A stretch of 64,000 nt of DNA from Zhengitettix transpicula. Taxonomy: Eukaryota > Arthropoda > Insecta > Orthoptera > Tetrigidae. The notes under the pieces were generated by a model that ran no database searches, had not been told where the DNA came from, and was given only the letters and a program-made list of their open reading frames with translations. The stretch is from positions 93,612,947 through 93,676,946 of the forward strand of contig CM073590.1 of assembly GCA_037074705.1 (NCBI GenBank), given 5' to 3'. Made by a program: the position numbers and the translations under genes. This document shows, piece after piece, positions 49,041 through 61,246 of this stretch. Position 1 is the first letter of the stretch, and each line of letters begins with the position of its first letter.

Positions 49041-49152
49041 AAGAATATGGATGGAAAATGATTAGCATAGTGGTGTGAGCAGCCGCCAAGTAAGCGGAAG
49101 GCCCTGGGTTTGATTCCCGGATAGGTCGATATTATTTTCTATCCATATTCCT
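49041..49152 (+). repeat. tRNA-like core between short inverted repeats
   Basis: The core has an A-box-like tagcatagtggtgtg, a four-base anticodon-type stem around a caagtaa loop, and a B-box-like gggtttgattccc closing a T-arm. No acceptor stem forms, so it is not a working tRNA. The flanks aagaatatggatggaaaat and, inverted, attttctatccatattcctt pair over ~19 bp. It may be a tRNA-derived SINE head or a MITE containing a tRNA pseudogene. Confidence 0.6.
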
Positions 49153-49958
49153 TAATTAAGCACATATAACTTTTCAGTGTTTCTTCTTAGGCTGAAGTTT
49201 TCTTTTCAATTTTCCCTATAAAATCAAAACTTGAGTAATAAATTAGCGTCCTTCAGAAATATCTTCAGTCACCTTCGGCAAAAATCGTCCAACTTCACCT
49301 GATACCGCTCTTCTTAGTGTATGTGCATTATATTCCCAACAAGTAATAAGGTCCATCTAAAAATAATTATTTTATCACCAACATAATCTCAAATACTTTG
49401 GTAATATCCAACCGGACCTGACGGTTACTGCTGGCGTTAGCCATATATTTTATAGTAAATTTACAGATAAGTATATAGCGTATAATATAATAATGATCAG
49501 GGTGTCGAAGTTTTGTAAAGGTGATTCTTTTGCAGAGTGGAAGACAAAATCAGTGACGGTGTCTGACATTATCTCACATTATTAGACCAGAGTTCGCATA
49601 GATCACTTGATATGCCAATAAATTTAATATTTTTAAATATGATTTCGTCTTACTTTTCACCCTAGAATGTAATATTTAAAAATATTTCCAGTTTACGAAA
49701 TGTGTGTTTTGCATCTGTTTTCTGTTTTTTCCCTTATAATTGTGTAGGATTCAAAGTAAAACTTACCTCAGATTAATAATTTCAAGAAATCGAAAATCAT
49801 GATTATAATGTTGTTAAGAAACGAATATAAAATTCTGTTTAATAATACTTTAAAATAAAGAAAATTCAATTACTGTAGTAACACTTCTTCCGAAACTCTT
49901 ATTAATTACTAACGTATTTTAATTTTTATACGTTGGAGGCAGAAACGTAAAAATAGAA
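49153..49958. other. Unassigned AT-rich DNA
   Basis: Nothing recognised. Confidence 0.4.
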
Positions 49959-50460
49959 TGGGTTCGCGGTCATGACGGGAACGTTGGCAACGAACGAGAA
50001 GACGAGCCAGCGAAAGAAGCAGCAGGAGATCATTTACAGGTTTTCCCTGTTAGACTTAAAGCGGGAAATACGACGAGTAAAAATGGAAATATGGAGAGAA
50101 GAATGGACACAACGAGAAAAAGGAGGAGGTGTACGCATGTTTATACCAGATTTACGCCTACAACATAATTTACAAATCGAATATAAAATTACATAACTGC
50201 TGAGGGAACATGGTGGTTTCATGACCAATTTTGGGGTAAACGACGAGAAATTCGACTGCGGAATGGACGCTAAAGATGATGTCATTCATTTCGTAGTGGA
50301 ATGCCAAAAATACGAGGTACATAGACTACAGCTTCCTGACATTCTGGGCGAAGACGACATCAGAGACAAACATCAAAATTTGCTCGAGACACGACCCGGG
50401 CTTCATCTCTCCATCATTTTGTGCATTCCTGCAATAAACTGGTGATGAAACGATAAACTA
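49959..50460 (+). pseudogene. 3' end of a LINE: RNase H and C-terminal region, degraded
   Basis: The first frame reads WVRGHDGNVGNERED followed by EPAKEAAGDH, the RNase H motif around the conserved histidine (GHxG..GNE.AD) of Jockey/R1/LOA-type elements. The expected alanine is glutamate here. Further on, after frameshifts and stops, another open piece (50221-50445) gives HGGFMTNFGVNDEKFDCGM and DVIHFVVECQKYE, the CxC..H..C-type C-terminal zinc motif of such ORF2 proteins. RT and endonuclease are missing. Upstream sequence is unrelated, consistent with 5' truncation. Confidence 0.8.
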
Positions 50461-50643
50461 ACGACGATTTTGATTTTCACTGAATTATTTTAGACATATA
50501 CTAATATCATCATCAATTTCCTTAATATTGTAAATAACGGTAAGCGGTGTCTGTAGTCTTCGGAACAATAACGTAAATTTTTATACGTTCTTCAGTGATA
50601 AATAACTTGATCAAAAATCACCAAATTGGCGACGTATTTTTAG

Positions 50644-52038
50644 CGGCCGTGGCACGAGCGGACCATTTCACAATCCTGACCACTGAGCGAGAAGGTATAA
50701 AGTTTCTGAATCAGCCTTGGTTTTAACAATAAGTGAATTTAATACAAATTTAATGTACAACATTTCTGAAACTTATCTCGATTTATAATATTTATCTCTA
50801 TCTACAATATGGAAACTATTCCAGTTGGTAGTGATTCGTATTATGAATATGCTTAGAAATGATCAATTAGATTCAAATCTTTTTTTACCAGTTATACTTA
50901 TCTGAAGTCCTTAAATAAATGAAAACATCAACCTGTTAGTTATAAATTTATATTTTTAAACATTATTAGAAAAAACATTCTCAAAGTTTCATTCCTAATT
51001 TATTAGAAACTCTTTAGGTTTTGTAAAGTCAATTAAATTATCTAATTTCAAAATCTGTGTTTCTACAAATTCCAACAAAGAAAGATTTGATAAACATGAT
51101 AGTTTATAATACAATTAATTAAAAACTTATTGAATATTACTTACAATTAATTACATGAAATGTAGTGGACATATATTTATTAGATGCGATTTTCCCACAC
51201 GTTTCAGGCGAAAATTCTGTAAAGTTGTTGAGAGTATTGTGTAGTTTAAAGAAACAATATAAATAAAATTATTTTAAATACATTACATGGATTAGAACAA
51301 TAGAGAATCATAAATTATATTTAAATTATAAGTATTATTTGTTTACGTTAATGGCAGAATCATTGGAACGAACACTTCATTTCATGTAATTAATGTTAAG
51401 TAATGTTCAATAAATTTTAATTAATTGTATTATAAATTATCATGTTTGTAAAATCATGTTTTGTTGGAATTTTTAGAAACAAGGATTTTGAAATTAGATT
51501 ACGTAATTGACTTTACAGCATCTGAAGGGGTCCTAATAAATTAGGAATGAAACTTTGAGAATGTTTTTTTTCTATTATAATGTATAAAAATAAAAATTTA
51601 TAACTAACAGGTTGATGTTTTCATTTATTTAGGCCTTCAGGTAAATATAACTGTTAAAAGATTTGTATCTTAACTGATCATATTTGTTAAAAGAATCACT
51701 ACCAATTGGAAGAGTTTCCGTATTGTAGATAGAGATAGAAATTATAAATCCAGATAAGATGAAAAATTTACATCTGATTGAAAATAATGAATAAGAAAGA
51801 TAGCCAACTAAGACAAAAAAGTGATCATATAAATACCACACAACGTTTTCTGGGAATTGGCTACCTTTCTTAATCATTAAATTCAGATAAGGTTCAGAAA
51901 TGTTATACATTAAACTTGTATTCACTTATTGTTAAAATCAATACTAATTCTTGAAAAATTTATACCTGCTCGCTCAGCGGTTGTGACCTGAGCCGTGGGA
52001 AGGGGGCCGGGGGAGTTTGTCCGCTCGTGCCACGGCCG
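50644..52038. mobile_element. Giant inverted-repeat (foldback) element, ~1.4 kb
   Basis: The ends cggccgtggcacgagcggac (50644-50663) and gtccgctcgtgccacggccg (52019-52038) are exact inverse copies. Pairing continues inwards to about 51168 and 51373, so the arms are ~525 bp around a ~200-bp AT-rich spacer. The right arm is longer by ~133 bp because of a later insertion. No transposase frame is present. Arm identity is incomplete, with many small differences, so it is not a very recent inversion. Class is unassigned (hAT or other foldback family). Confidence 0.88.
51745..51891. mobile_element. Hairpin element, deleted copy, inside the right foldback arm
   Basis: Target duplications taaatccagataag (51745-51758) and taaattcagataag (51878-51891) flank ~119 bp. 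This contains aagaaagatagccaa and its diverged inverse, matching the 10608 element. The corresponding place in the left arm has a single, uninterrupted target, which proves insertion. Confidence 0.85.
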
Positions 52039-52748
52039 GACATTGCACGACACCATCAAAAATATTATATTCTAGTTTACCAAAATTTTATAATAGTAAT
52101 ATACGGAAACTTTTACAAAAATTATATAAAATTACACATAAAATTAACATATCTCCGTTTCCTTATAATTAGATTATGTTCAAATTCAAGTGATCAAATT
52201 TTACACAGATGGCTCGTAAAAGTGAAACTCCCTCAAACGAACTATCTCCACTCTTCAAACGTGAATTCTGATGTTTGAGTATTGACGGATTCGGTATATC
52301 ATTCATTATTTCCAAACCAGTGGCAGAAACAAGATATCGCTTGTTTCGTTTCTGTGTTTCAGACCGATGTTTATGACAACAGAGAGTGAAATTGTTGATG
52401 GAGTCAAGTGAGGCGTAGAATCACAATTCAATGAACCTCGAAAACGTAAGGTGATAATTGGCACAAAAATCCATATCATTCACATGTTTAGTTAGAATGC
52501 GGTGAACACTTGCCAGAAATCCTTTTCTTCATGTTATTCCGATTCGTCTTTGCTGTTTAATAATGTTTTCAATATATGCACTGATTTGCAAATATGAAAT
52601 TAAATTTAAATATGTATACATTCTTATATATGTTATTCTTGAAAATGTTTATGATTTATCTATACTCCACGTTGATTTAAAACTGCATAACTACGTTACC
52701 ATATCACTTAAAAAAAGAAATTTGGAAATATGTATATATATATTATAT
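52039..52748. other. Unassigned DNA
   Basis: An 83-codon frame at 52027-52278 and a 65-codon one at 52563-52760 show no domain. Confidence 0.35.
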
Positions 52749-53656
52749 TGTAATAAATAATTAAAATTGTTTATTAATTAAACAATTTATTAAACAAAAG
52801 ATTAATGATTTGAATTCAATAGTTGGTTGATGATTTAATTATATTTAATTTTATTTGTTCAAAATAATCACGAAATTCTTTAAAACTTTACAAGACAATT
52901 TACTTTTATTCATGTGAAATTACAACATTTTTAAATCAGATTATTTACATTTAAAGTTTTCAATTTTATAGATTTTACAGCTCTTTTCTCAGGGTCATTT
53001 ATCTGGGCCTTTTAAGTAAAGAACATACCTTTATATTTACGTTGAGCAATCAAATTCCTATACAAACTTAGAATTTAAACAATCAAATAAAACGTGAAAT
53101 GGAAAACTGACGATTCTATCTATAGTTATCGTTTACAAAACTTTATCAAATTCTATTTACTTACAAAACATCTGCTAGTACCAGGTTAAAACACTCTTGG
53201 GCTCATGCGCACCTCACAATTCACATTAAAAAAGGCCATTAAATCACTGAATTTACATTGATTAAAGAAACAATGTCGTAGTTTTTGGATCTCTCAACTG
53301 GAAACTGCTACTCCTTCCGGATTATTGGTTATACAGAATGTTACAAATTATCACGCTGTGAAATTGGTGACGGCCACTGTACTTATAGATTTTTATTGAG
53401 GCGTGATTTATTAGGTTACTGCTTCAATGTATTTGATAAATAACGGTCCAAAACGTTTTACTTAATTTTAACTTGCAACCTTTCCGGATGGATCTGTCCG
53501 TTACTCTGTTCGCCGTCCGACTTCCAACTGTAAAACCCCGCGGTTCGGCACGACAAAGCCCACCTGTACATTGTTGCCTTGAAATTGGGTTCCGATAACA
53601 AACCACCATAAATATTCAATTATCAAAATCACTAATGGCCTCTAATTATTATTACA
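52749..53656 (-). mobile_element. 0.9-kb TGTAATA repeat, copy B
   Basis: It begins tgtaataaataattaaaat and ends ctctaattattattaca, inverse-related ends, inside TA-rich target DNA. It shares the ctcagggtcatt and aaaaaggccattaa blocks with the other copies. It is the most diverged of the three. Confidence 0.75.
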
Positions 53657-53685
53657 ATATATATATATATATATATATTGTAAAG
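53657..53685. repeat. (TA)n microsatellite
   Basis: About 11 TA dinucleotides directly at the end of copy B. Confidence 0.9.
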
Positions 53686-54613
53686 AATTATTTTTGTGGG
53701 CTGGGTTTTTACGTAAAATCAAAAAATTATTCACCATTAAAGAATTTTTAATATGTTTTTTACAGTTAAGCATGAAAAACTCTTATCTCAGGCTCCTGTG
53801 GGTTTTACGTAGAAGAATTCTGCTGCCCGTACCCAATACGTACTGCTATTCTGTGTTGTGTTGTTTGCTGTAGATATCGTACCGACGTCTCCATATCTCA
53901 CAGTCGGCAGAACGGGTTAAGTGCAGTGATGACTTTAGTCAGGACCATTGCAAGGCGTCGACTCAGGGGTTGACCACTGGCTAAGGCGTCGGCCTCTGGG
54001 ATTGATTGCTGGCAAGCCGTCGTACTAAATTGTGTGGCTTCGATGAACTCTTCACTAACAAATTGTAGCCCCTCTCTCACGACGATTCTGCCTCGGATCA
54101 GAGGCAACAACTTGGAAAAGTTTACAGCAGAACTCATGAGATTTGTAGATCGGTGACACTTAATACGTATACACGTAACGCAATACGGAGCCTCTCATAA
54201 TCACATCCACCAGCTGCGGTGAGCGCAGAACAACTGCCCCAGTTTCAGAAGCATATCTCCGTTCCTCCATTATAGCCTCCCATTCTTTTACTTTTTTCAT
54301 TATTAGAAAACTTGGTCGAAATGTCGGTTTCACTGATTCTTCCATTGTTACAAGAGTTATAACACGCAGCAGCAGTTCCGTAGTCAACAATGGCCAACAA
54401 TTCTGTCATGTTGAGGCCAACAATCGAGGCAGGACACGAAAATTACTTGGATGGAAATATTTATCTCCTCCACCCCCACGAACACCTCGTCCAACATTTC
54501 ACAGAAAACAACTCCCGGCATCCGTCCGCCAATGCACGATTTCGAATTTTCCAAACCACAGCAAACAACACTTCCGAGACAAAGCAAAACTAAACCGAAA
54601 TACACGCGTTACA
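53686..54613. other. Unassigned DNA with adjoining minus-strand frames
   Basis: Minus-strand frames at 54384-54605, 54160-54390 and 53898-54137 lie consecutively (73, 76 and 79 codons) in GC-richer DNA. This could be a broken transposon protein or retained exons, but I recognise no domain or catalytic motif. Confidence 0.25.
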
Positions 54614-55144
54614 ATATATATAGGATGTAACAAAACTGAGCGAGCAGAATTTCTGGAAATGAATGACAATTAGTGCATAACGACATGCCTTGTTTTGTAG
54701 ATTACAATGCGAGACTTTGGTTACAATTGTTCCGTGAGGGAACATGTTAAGAATAAAATTGATGTTGACCTGAATACGTCTCAACATCTAAAGACTTCGG
54801 ATACTGTGATCGATTTACTAATTGTACGTGTACGTATTCTGGCAGCCTACGAGACAGGAAGCACTACACCAGGCATTCTTCATCGTATTAGAAACTCAAT
54901 GCGCAGAAGTACAGCTACCTGCATTCCGGCAAAAGGAGGTCACTTTGAAAATTTCTTGATATGCGAACAGAGAGCTTCAACTAGCTAGTTGAACTTCATA
55001 CTAACCGACCAGACACGTAAGTTCGGATAACTCTGTAATTATTAATTTTCGGACCCATGTTGTAGTACATTTTGTTTTCTTCTCCCAATATGAGGAAACC
55101 AGTTCTGAAATTTTGTCGTCTAATTTTGTTACACCCTGTATATG
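54614..55144 (+). mobile_element. Remnant of a DDE transposon with tacagggtgtaac-type ends
   Basis: The left end taggatgtaacaaaactgag and the right end, inverted, acagggtgtaacaaaatta pair as terminal inverted repeats of about 30 bp next to TA. The internal frame 54707-54988 ends with TPGILHRIRNSMRR and GGHFENFL. The ..RIR.SM.RR...CI...GGHFE.L ending is, as I know it, typical of the C-terminus of insect IS630/mariner-superfamily transposases with an N-terminal helix-turn-helix. The catalytic part is lost. Confidence 0.7.
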
Positions 55145-56164
55145 ATGACAACTTTTCTCACGTGAATTAAACAAGTTCATAATTTCCCGTAAATATGTAT
55201 CACTGCTATTCTATCATATCGACTTTGATTATATTGCCTCAATATTTTAATAGTTCTAGGGGTGATAATCCGCCTTTCGCAGGTAGACGAACGTCGCATC
55301 GCTGGTCAGATTATCTGCGGAAACCCTATGTCATGGAGAGGGTAGCACAACTCACAGTCTTCTTGAAATTTTGTAGTTAGTTCAACTGCCTGTTCCTCTG
55401 ATAACTCCTAACTCGACTGAATTCAACTGCTCTATCTTCGTCCTACCACTCACCTATCTAATAAGTGTCTTTCTGCCATCCTTCTTGCCAACTGATTTTC
55501 ACCCCGAACTGTCTTTCTAACTCAACTGTCTCCCACCACAAAAACTGAATTTCTAACCGCTCTGCCATGAACTCTCCGATGGCATCCGCCAGTGAAAATC
55601 GTTATCCTTGCCAGAGGCCTCGCATTCTTCTAGTCTGCCGGAAATTCCTCCGAAAACTTCGCGTACGTGTCAAAATCTTGGGAACCGAGATTTGTCGTGC
55701 TCCCGTGTTTTGCCAGAAGTTTATAGTTGACCGTCGGCGAGAGCTAATCCCTCATTTTTATACTGCGTTTCATGTGATGGCCGGATGCTGTTAATTGAAT
55801 TGGTAACAAAATTGTTACGAAAAATGAAAACAATCCCCAAATAATTAATTTTGCTTATGTACACCACATACTAACCTAAGACGTATTTCACTTTAACGAA
55901 AAAATCTGAATCTATAAGAATTTTGAATTCCAATATGTTTTTGGATTTCTTCAACTGAAATTTCAATAAATTTAGTAACTGAAAAAATCACGGATACATA
56001 TATTTCTGGAATATTTACAAATATGTACTTTATTATTTCAGATCTCATATTTCAGATCTGTTTTGCACCACTGTAGTAAGCTAGTATACTATATATTCTT
56101 TTCCGTTGTTGAAATCACTCTCCCTGTACATCGACGGAGAGTCTAAGTATAAAACGTGAACATT
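55145..56164. other. Unassigned DNA
   Basis: A CT-rich tract around 55380-55560 and a 75-codon frame at 55567-55794 gave no identification. Confidence 0.35.
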
Positions 56165-56420
56165 TTACTCCCTCTATCGGAAGGGCGTGGGACAAGTACC
56201 CAATGCCCGACCTACCTGTTGCAGGTTTTCTAGGGTTGGTCCTGCATTACTTTTAGGCTAATGCCGGGTAGGATCCTTAAACTATAGCCCGGGAGCCCTA
56301 GTTAACTCTTGGTTACCTTCCTCTACCCTTCCGCATACCCCCTTTCAAATCCTTTCCTGTGCTATTAAAGGGGAGTAGCCATTGTTTGGATTACCCTCAT
56401 GTAGCCTGTTACCCTAAATA
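56165..56420 (+). repeat. Family A retroposon, 5'-truncated
   Basis: It starts near ctatcggaagggcgtgggac and ends gtagcctgttaccctaaata, with all tail-half blocks present. Confidence 0.85.
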
Positions 56421-57369
56421 ATTTTTTTTTTAAAAAAAATATGCGTCTCACAACTTATATTAATTCAAATGTTCATGCAACATATATAATATAAAATTTT
56501 CTGCTTCTAGTTTCACATCTCTTTAGTTTCTACACGAAGAAATTTCCAGTCTTCTAATTTAAAATTGAATGTAGTTAAATAATTTTTTTCGGGACTCACT
56601 AAAATAGACAATTAGTAAATTTTACTGTGCATGAATAACAGATTCAAATTTCGTCCGTATTTTTATAGTGAAACTTCTTAACTTGGTCGTCCAATTAATG
56701 TAAAACAATAATAATTAATGCCTAATCATGAATACATTTCCACGGAAGTGTCTTTTAGTATCTCGTTATAAATAAAAAACTTATTTAATAAAGATTTTGT
56801 CCATTAGTTAAAGTTTCTTTCAGATGGTAAGAAAAACTCTAAACCTCCATTTAAACAGTAAGTGCTACAGGGAAACTGTGACGCATAGAAATAATGTTAT
56901 TACACACTGAAAATAATGATGCAACAAGGGATTAGCTATTAATATTTCTTGTGGAACAGATAAGATGTGATCAGTGTTACCTATAACCAAAGTAGCAGAA
57001 GTAATACACGTAGTCAGGGAAACTTCACATAACAGGATCAAATGAATATTATTATTTCATTTTATAAATCAAATCACAGATGTATGACAACCTAAAATTT
57101 ATTTAATGAAAGTAAACGGACAAACTATAAACACTGTTACAGACGACAATCGTAAATGTTAACTTTGGGATAATTTTAGTACTTTTTAATCCAGGGTCAT
57201 AAAGTACAAACTGTACAAGTTTAGGGAAATTACTATATTAACAACTTGATTTCATATACTGACAAAACTGAGCCCTTGATAAGTTTGTCACTTATAATAA
57301 CCATTTATTGTTCAACTTGGCTTTGTAAAAGAAGCAATATGTTTATTTCTCCATTACACACACACACAC

Positions 57370-57402
<33 letters not shown>

Positions 57403-57409
57403 TATATAT
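56421..57409. other. Unassigned AT-rich DNA
   Basis: Nothing recognised until a (CA)n(TA)n tract at 57355-57400. Confidence 0.4.
57355..57400. repeat. (CA)n(TA)n microsatellite
   Basis: Runs of CA then TA immediately before the left end of copy A. Confidence 0.95.
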
Positions 57410-58298
57410 TGTAATAATTAAAAGGTACTCTTAATTAAAATAATTATTATCAAAATTATTAAGATTTAAAAATTTATTCTTTATAAGTACAAATTGTAAT
57501 GCCTACTTTATACGCCGAATTTCATCAAGTTAACAAACAAATATTTTATTTCAATTTTTCAATTCGTGGCGTTCTAGGAAAAATATAACTTTATATTTTA
57601 CAATCAAATACGTCGAAATTCTCTTTATCTCAGGGTCATTACTGGGTTTGATAGTAAGAACAATCCAATTTAATAAACTAACATAAACAATGAAATGAAA
57701 TAAACTAAATGAAAATAAAAACGAACGAAATCTGACTTCTACCTTTAATCCTCGTTTACAGATTTTAAATAATTTTTTTGAACTCACGAATGTATTTCTG
57801 GTACCAGATCTGATTCTTTGAGCTTGAGGACAACACTCACTAAAAAGACCATTATTCACTGATTCTCCACATTAAATTTTTAATACACACGGTCGATGTT
57901 CTCGTTCTCTGCCACCTGGAACTTTGGATCAGCCGCCCCTCAGTCAGCTCTCGGACATAGGTTTCCTAGATGTCTCTATGCGAAATTTAGTTCAGTCTGT
58001 ATGAAGCAAAATCTTTTTCTGCCAACTTTGCGATTATTTTTTGAGTCTCTCCATCAAAAATGTTTATTCGCGTTTTATGTAAACTAATAGATCTCGCAAT
58101 TTGACTTATTGGACCGCGCTATTCTTACCTTTAGATCAGCATCCTCATTCTCCCGTAACGTTCGCCGGACTGCCCTTCCGTACGAGCGCGCGGTTTTTAA
58201 ACTATTTTCCGACAGCCGCGATTGTTGCTTTCAAGGAATGTACCGCTAACACTCCAATTATATGAAAACAATTAATGGCCTTTTTAATTGGTATTACA
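57410..58298 (-). mobile_element. 0.9-kb TGTAATA repeat, copy A (best preserved)
   Basis: The ends TGTAATAATTAAAAGG and, inverted, TGTAATACCAATTAAAAAGG read inward, embedded in TA repeats. Minus-sense body blocks: ttagcggtacattccttg, gcgcgctcgtacgg, gcgagatctatta, gaatcagatctggtaccaga and cccagtaatgaccctgag. TG...CA ends would suit a solo LTR. The roughly 18-bp inverted ends suit a DNA element. Neither a gag/pol gene nor a transposase is nearby. Confidence 0.8.
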
Positions 58299-60136
58299 AT
58301 ATATATATAATGTAGAGGTACCATTATTTTATTAATTTTATATAGAATAATTTTATATGGAACACTTCCCGATATTATTATCTGGCGTGTTATAATTAGG
58401 CTATTGTAAATCTAATCTCTAAAACCATTATTGTAAAAAATATTTCGAATAAATGGTTTTAATTATCTGGTACACAGTCTATTCAATTAATTTTCAATAG
58501 TATTATCAAGTGATTTATGGAGAAACATAATTTCGTTTTCTTTCTACATTTACAAAGCTTGCTTGCAATTTAACGCAGTAACGATGTTGATTTACCGCAG
58601 TTTTCAATTAACATTGGTTGAGTTCCGCAAAAGTTAATTGGATTTTATTTCATTTCTACATATGAAAGTTCTCGGTTCTAATACTGTACACGAGTAATTT
58701 TCACTATCTTTATATATAAACCAACGAACTTAATGTAGCGTAAATAAATACTGTATCTTAAGGAAAATAATAATTATTTATTTATTAAATGTAAACGGAA
58801 TTTAAATAAACGTTATTTCGCTTTGTACTAGAAATTGACAGTGTTCATTGTGATGGCAGAAGTCAAATGTTTGTTATAACAGAACTCGTTTCTAACTTAC
58901 TATTTCATGCATTTAACTTGTGACAGAAAACAACTTCAAGTGCAATTAAATGCAAATTTTGATCTTCCAGAGCATTATGTAGTTCAATATGAAGGTTCCT
59001 TATGTACTGAGCCATATGACGTCTTATTGTGAGGAAAAATGTATTGACAAAGCTCAATATTAATATTTTTTCGAAAAACACAAGATTAATTTTTCTCTAC
59101 TGAACTATAGTTATTATTAATTATTAGAAGGATTTTCATTCATATATGTTTTCGTATAAAATAAAGATAAAATTTAAAGAATGTTCAACGCCAATTTATT
59201 CGGAAAAATATAATTAAGTTAATGAAAATTGAAAATATTTTAATAATGAGTTACATTTACGTTGAAAATTTTAAGAAAAAATAAAGCACACAACATTTTG
59301 TCCCGACAATTGGTACCTCATAAAGTGTAACACTACCATTCATCAGCAGAAACGGGGAACTAAATATGTTGCAAATCAGTGAAACATCCACACATATGAA
59401 AATTATATATTACAATGATTCAAATATCCAAAAATTGCCTTTTTTTAATTGTGCTAATCGGAACTATCAAATAATTGGTTTCATAAATCGATCTGGAGTG
59501 GTAGAATGCCAAAATTTCTTCCTGATCAACCTTCTTACCAAACATAAGGCCACGATTTTTAATTCGGTTTAATTTTATTATGTGATCAAATTCATAATCT
59601 TAAATATGCAATTTAAATTCTCTCATATTTGTCATCGTAAATAAATTTATCGACATAAGGCTTGGGTATATAGAAACTACCAAATTCTTATGTGGTTCCA
59701 CAAACACAAACTCTTATACCTCTTTTTTGTTTCATCTATACCAAATACCTCAACTTATTTCAACAATATTTTACTTCTAACGTCTAACAATCATTTATGC
59801 AAAATTATAAATGTAAAAAAATATCAGATCAACACAATTGTACAACAATTTTGTTTGCAAAACTAATTGTAAAACTCGTACTATTCAGTCAGACGAAAAG
59901 GCTTTTCGTTACTGAAATAAAAGTACACGAAGCAAATTTTAAGTTTAAAATTTACCAACATAGCCATAACTAAACATTATTTAGAAATAAATCACTTGAC
60001 TTTGGGAAATCATATCTTTAAAAAGACCAAACTAATTATAAAAAATTATTTTCTCTGAATTTTTTTTAGAAAAAGAAACCTTAGTTCCATAATCACATAA
60101 AAAAGAACACGATTGGTTTTAACAACATTTTCTAAA
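58299..60136. other. Unassigned AT-rich DNA
   Basis: A 68-codon frame at 59366-59572 has no domain. Nothing else recognised. Confidence 0.4.
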
Positions 60137-60345
60137 ACGGCCTACTGTGGTGTAGTGGTCAGCGTAACTGCCTCGCATCAAAGAGGTCCCGGTTTGTCAA
60201 CCTGGCGATGGGCATGGATATTATAAGTGTATGTTCGCATACAGAGAACCCAAACAAAAGTAATTCCTCGGAAATTAAAGTTCAAAAAGTGGATAAAGTT
60301 GCTAATGACCACACATGTTAATGCGACTAAATTCAATTTAAAAAA
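60137..60345 (+). repeat. tRNA-derived SINE, diverged copy
   Basis: The head ggcctactgtggtgtagtgg contains an A box, and the B-box position reads ccggtttgtcaacctgg (decayed). The body gatgggcatggatatt and tail gcgactaaattcaatttaaa parallel the copy at 35218. Confidence 0.75.
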
Positions 60346-60810
60346 GCTCTTCCGAATCTTTGAAACGTCTCATCTTTGTTTTCTCTCTAGCATCAGTTTA
60401 TCTACAACCTGTGTTTGACAAATACCTACAGACAGGTCGAAACATAAATCTTTAATTTTTAAGTACAAATTAAAATAATTCTGTTATTCTATTAAATTAA
60501 AAGTACTTAAAAATTAACAACAGACGTTAAATACTAAATAATAAATTATTTATTATTTTAATGTATGATATATTCGTCAATCAACATGAACTTCTAGGAT
60601 ATTATCTTTCCATTTTTTTGGGAGGACTTGGATTTTTTCTAAGACACAATACAGAAACATGCCCATTTAGGACTGAAATATTCACACACCAAATATTTCC
60701 AACAGTGCAGGATTTAAATTTAAATTGTTAACAGTTAAAATAACATGGCAGATATAACACATGACTTTTTTAACGTCCTGTTTGGAGAATATATGGCATA
60801 CGAACTCCAA
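60346..60810. other. Unassigned AT-rich DNA
   Basis: Nothing recognised. Confidence 0.4.
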
Positions 60811-60850
60811 TTAACCGCTTACAAGGGTTTCTTCCTCCGGTAAATAACTC

Positions 60851-61246
60851 GTGCGGATATTCCCCCCTTTAAGTTTGGTAGTAGTCAATACGGAGAAATT
60901 GGTAGCGGAATCCGATGCTTTGTCTCTCCCCAAATCGCCACGAAAATTGGCAACAGTAGCAGCACCTCCCTTACTGGACCTGCGGGGAATCAGTGATGAT
61001 GCTCGATTTGGAAGTGAGGCACAAATTCGGCCGTTTGTATTCCGATCGGCTGCCGAGCGCAAAGTTCCGTATCGCTTATCGGTGAGAGAGGGCGGTGGGC
61101 CTGGGAATCCCCGCTCCCTGCACCTCCTACAACCTAGGTATTATTCTCGTATTAAGGTGAGAGGGGATAACGCTCGCCATGCAGGTAGCGTCGTTAGGGC
61201 GTCGGTCGTGCAATTACCACAGGGAGCCGTATTACTTGCCCCTTAA
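60851..61246 (+). other. Unassigned 131-codon frame in a GC-rich island
   Basis: The longest open frame outside repeats lies in a GC-richer block (60830-61380) amid AT-rich DNA. The peptide is rich in Arg, Ala, Leu and Val, with blocks such as SLPKSPRKL and APPLLDLRG. Another frame overlaps on the minus strand (60811-61062), as GC-rich DNA often allows. No domain, signal peptide or convincing splice site is seen. It could be an exon, a CpG-type regulatory region or an old transposon. Confidence 0.25.
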
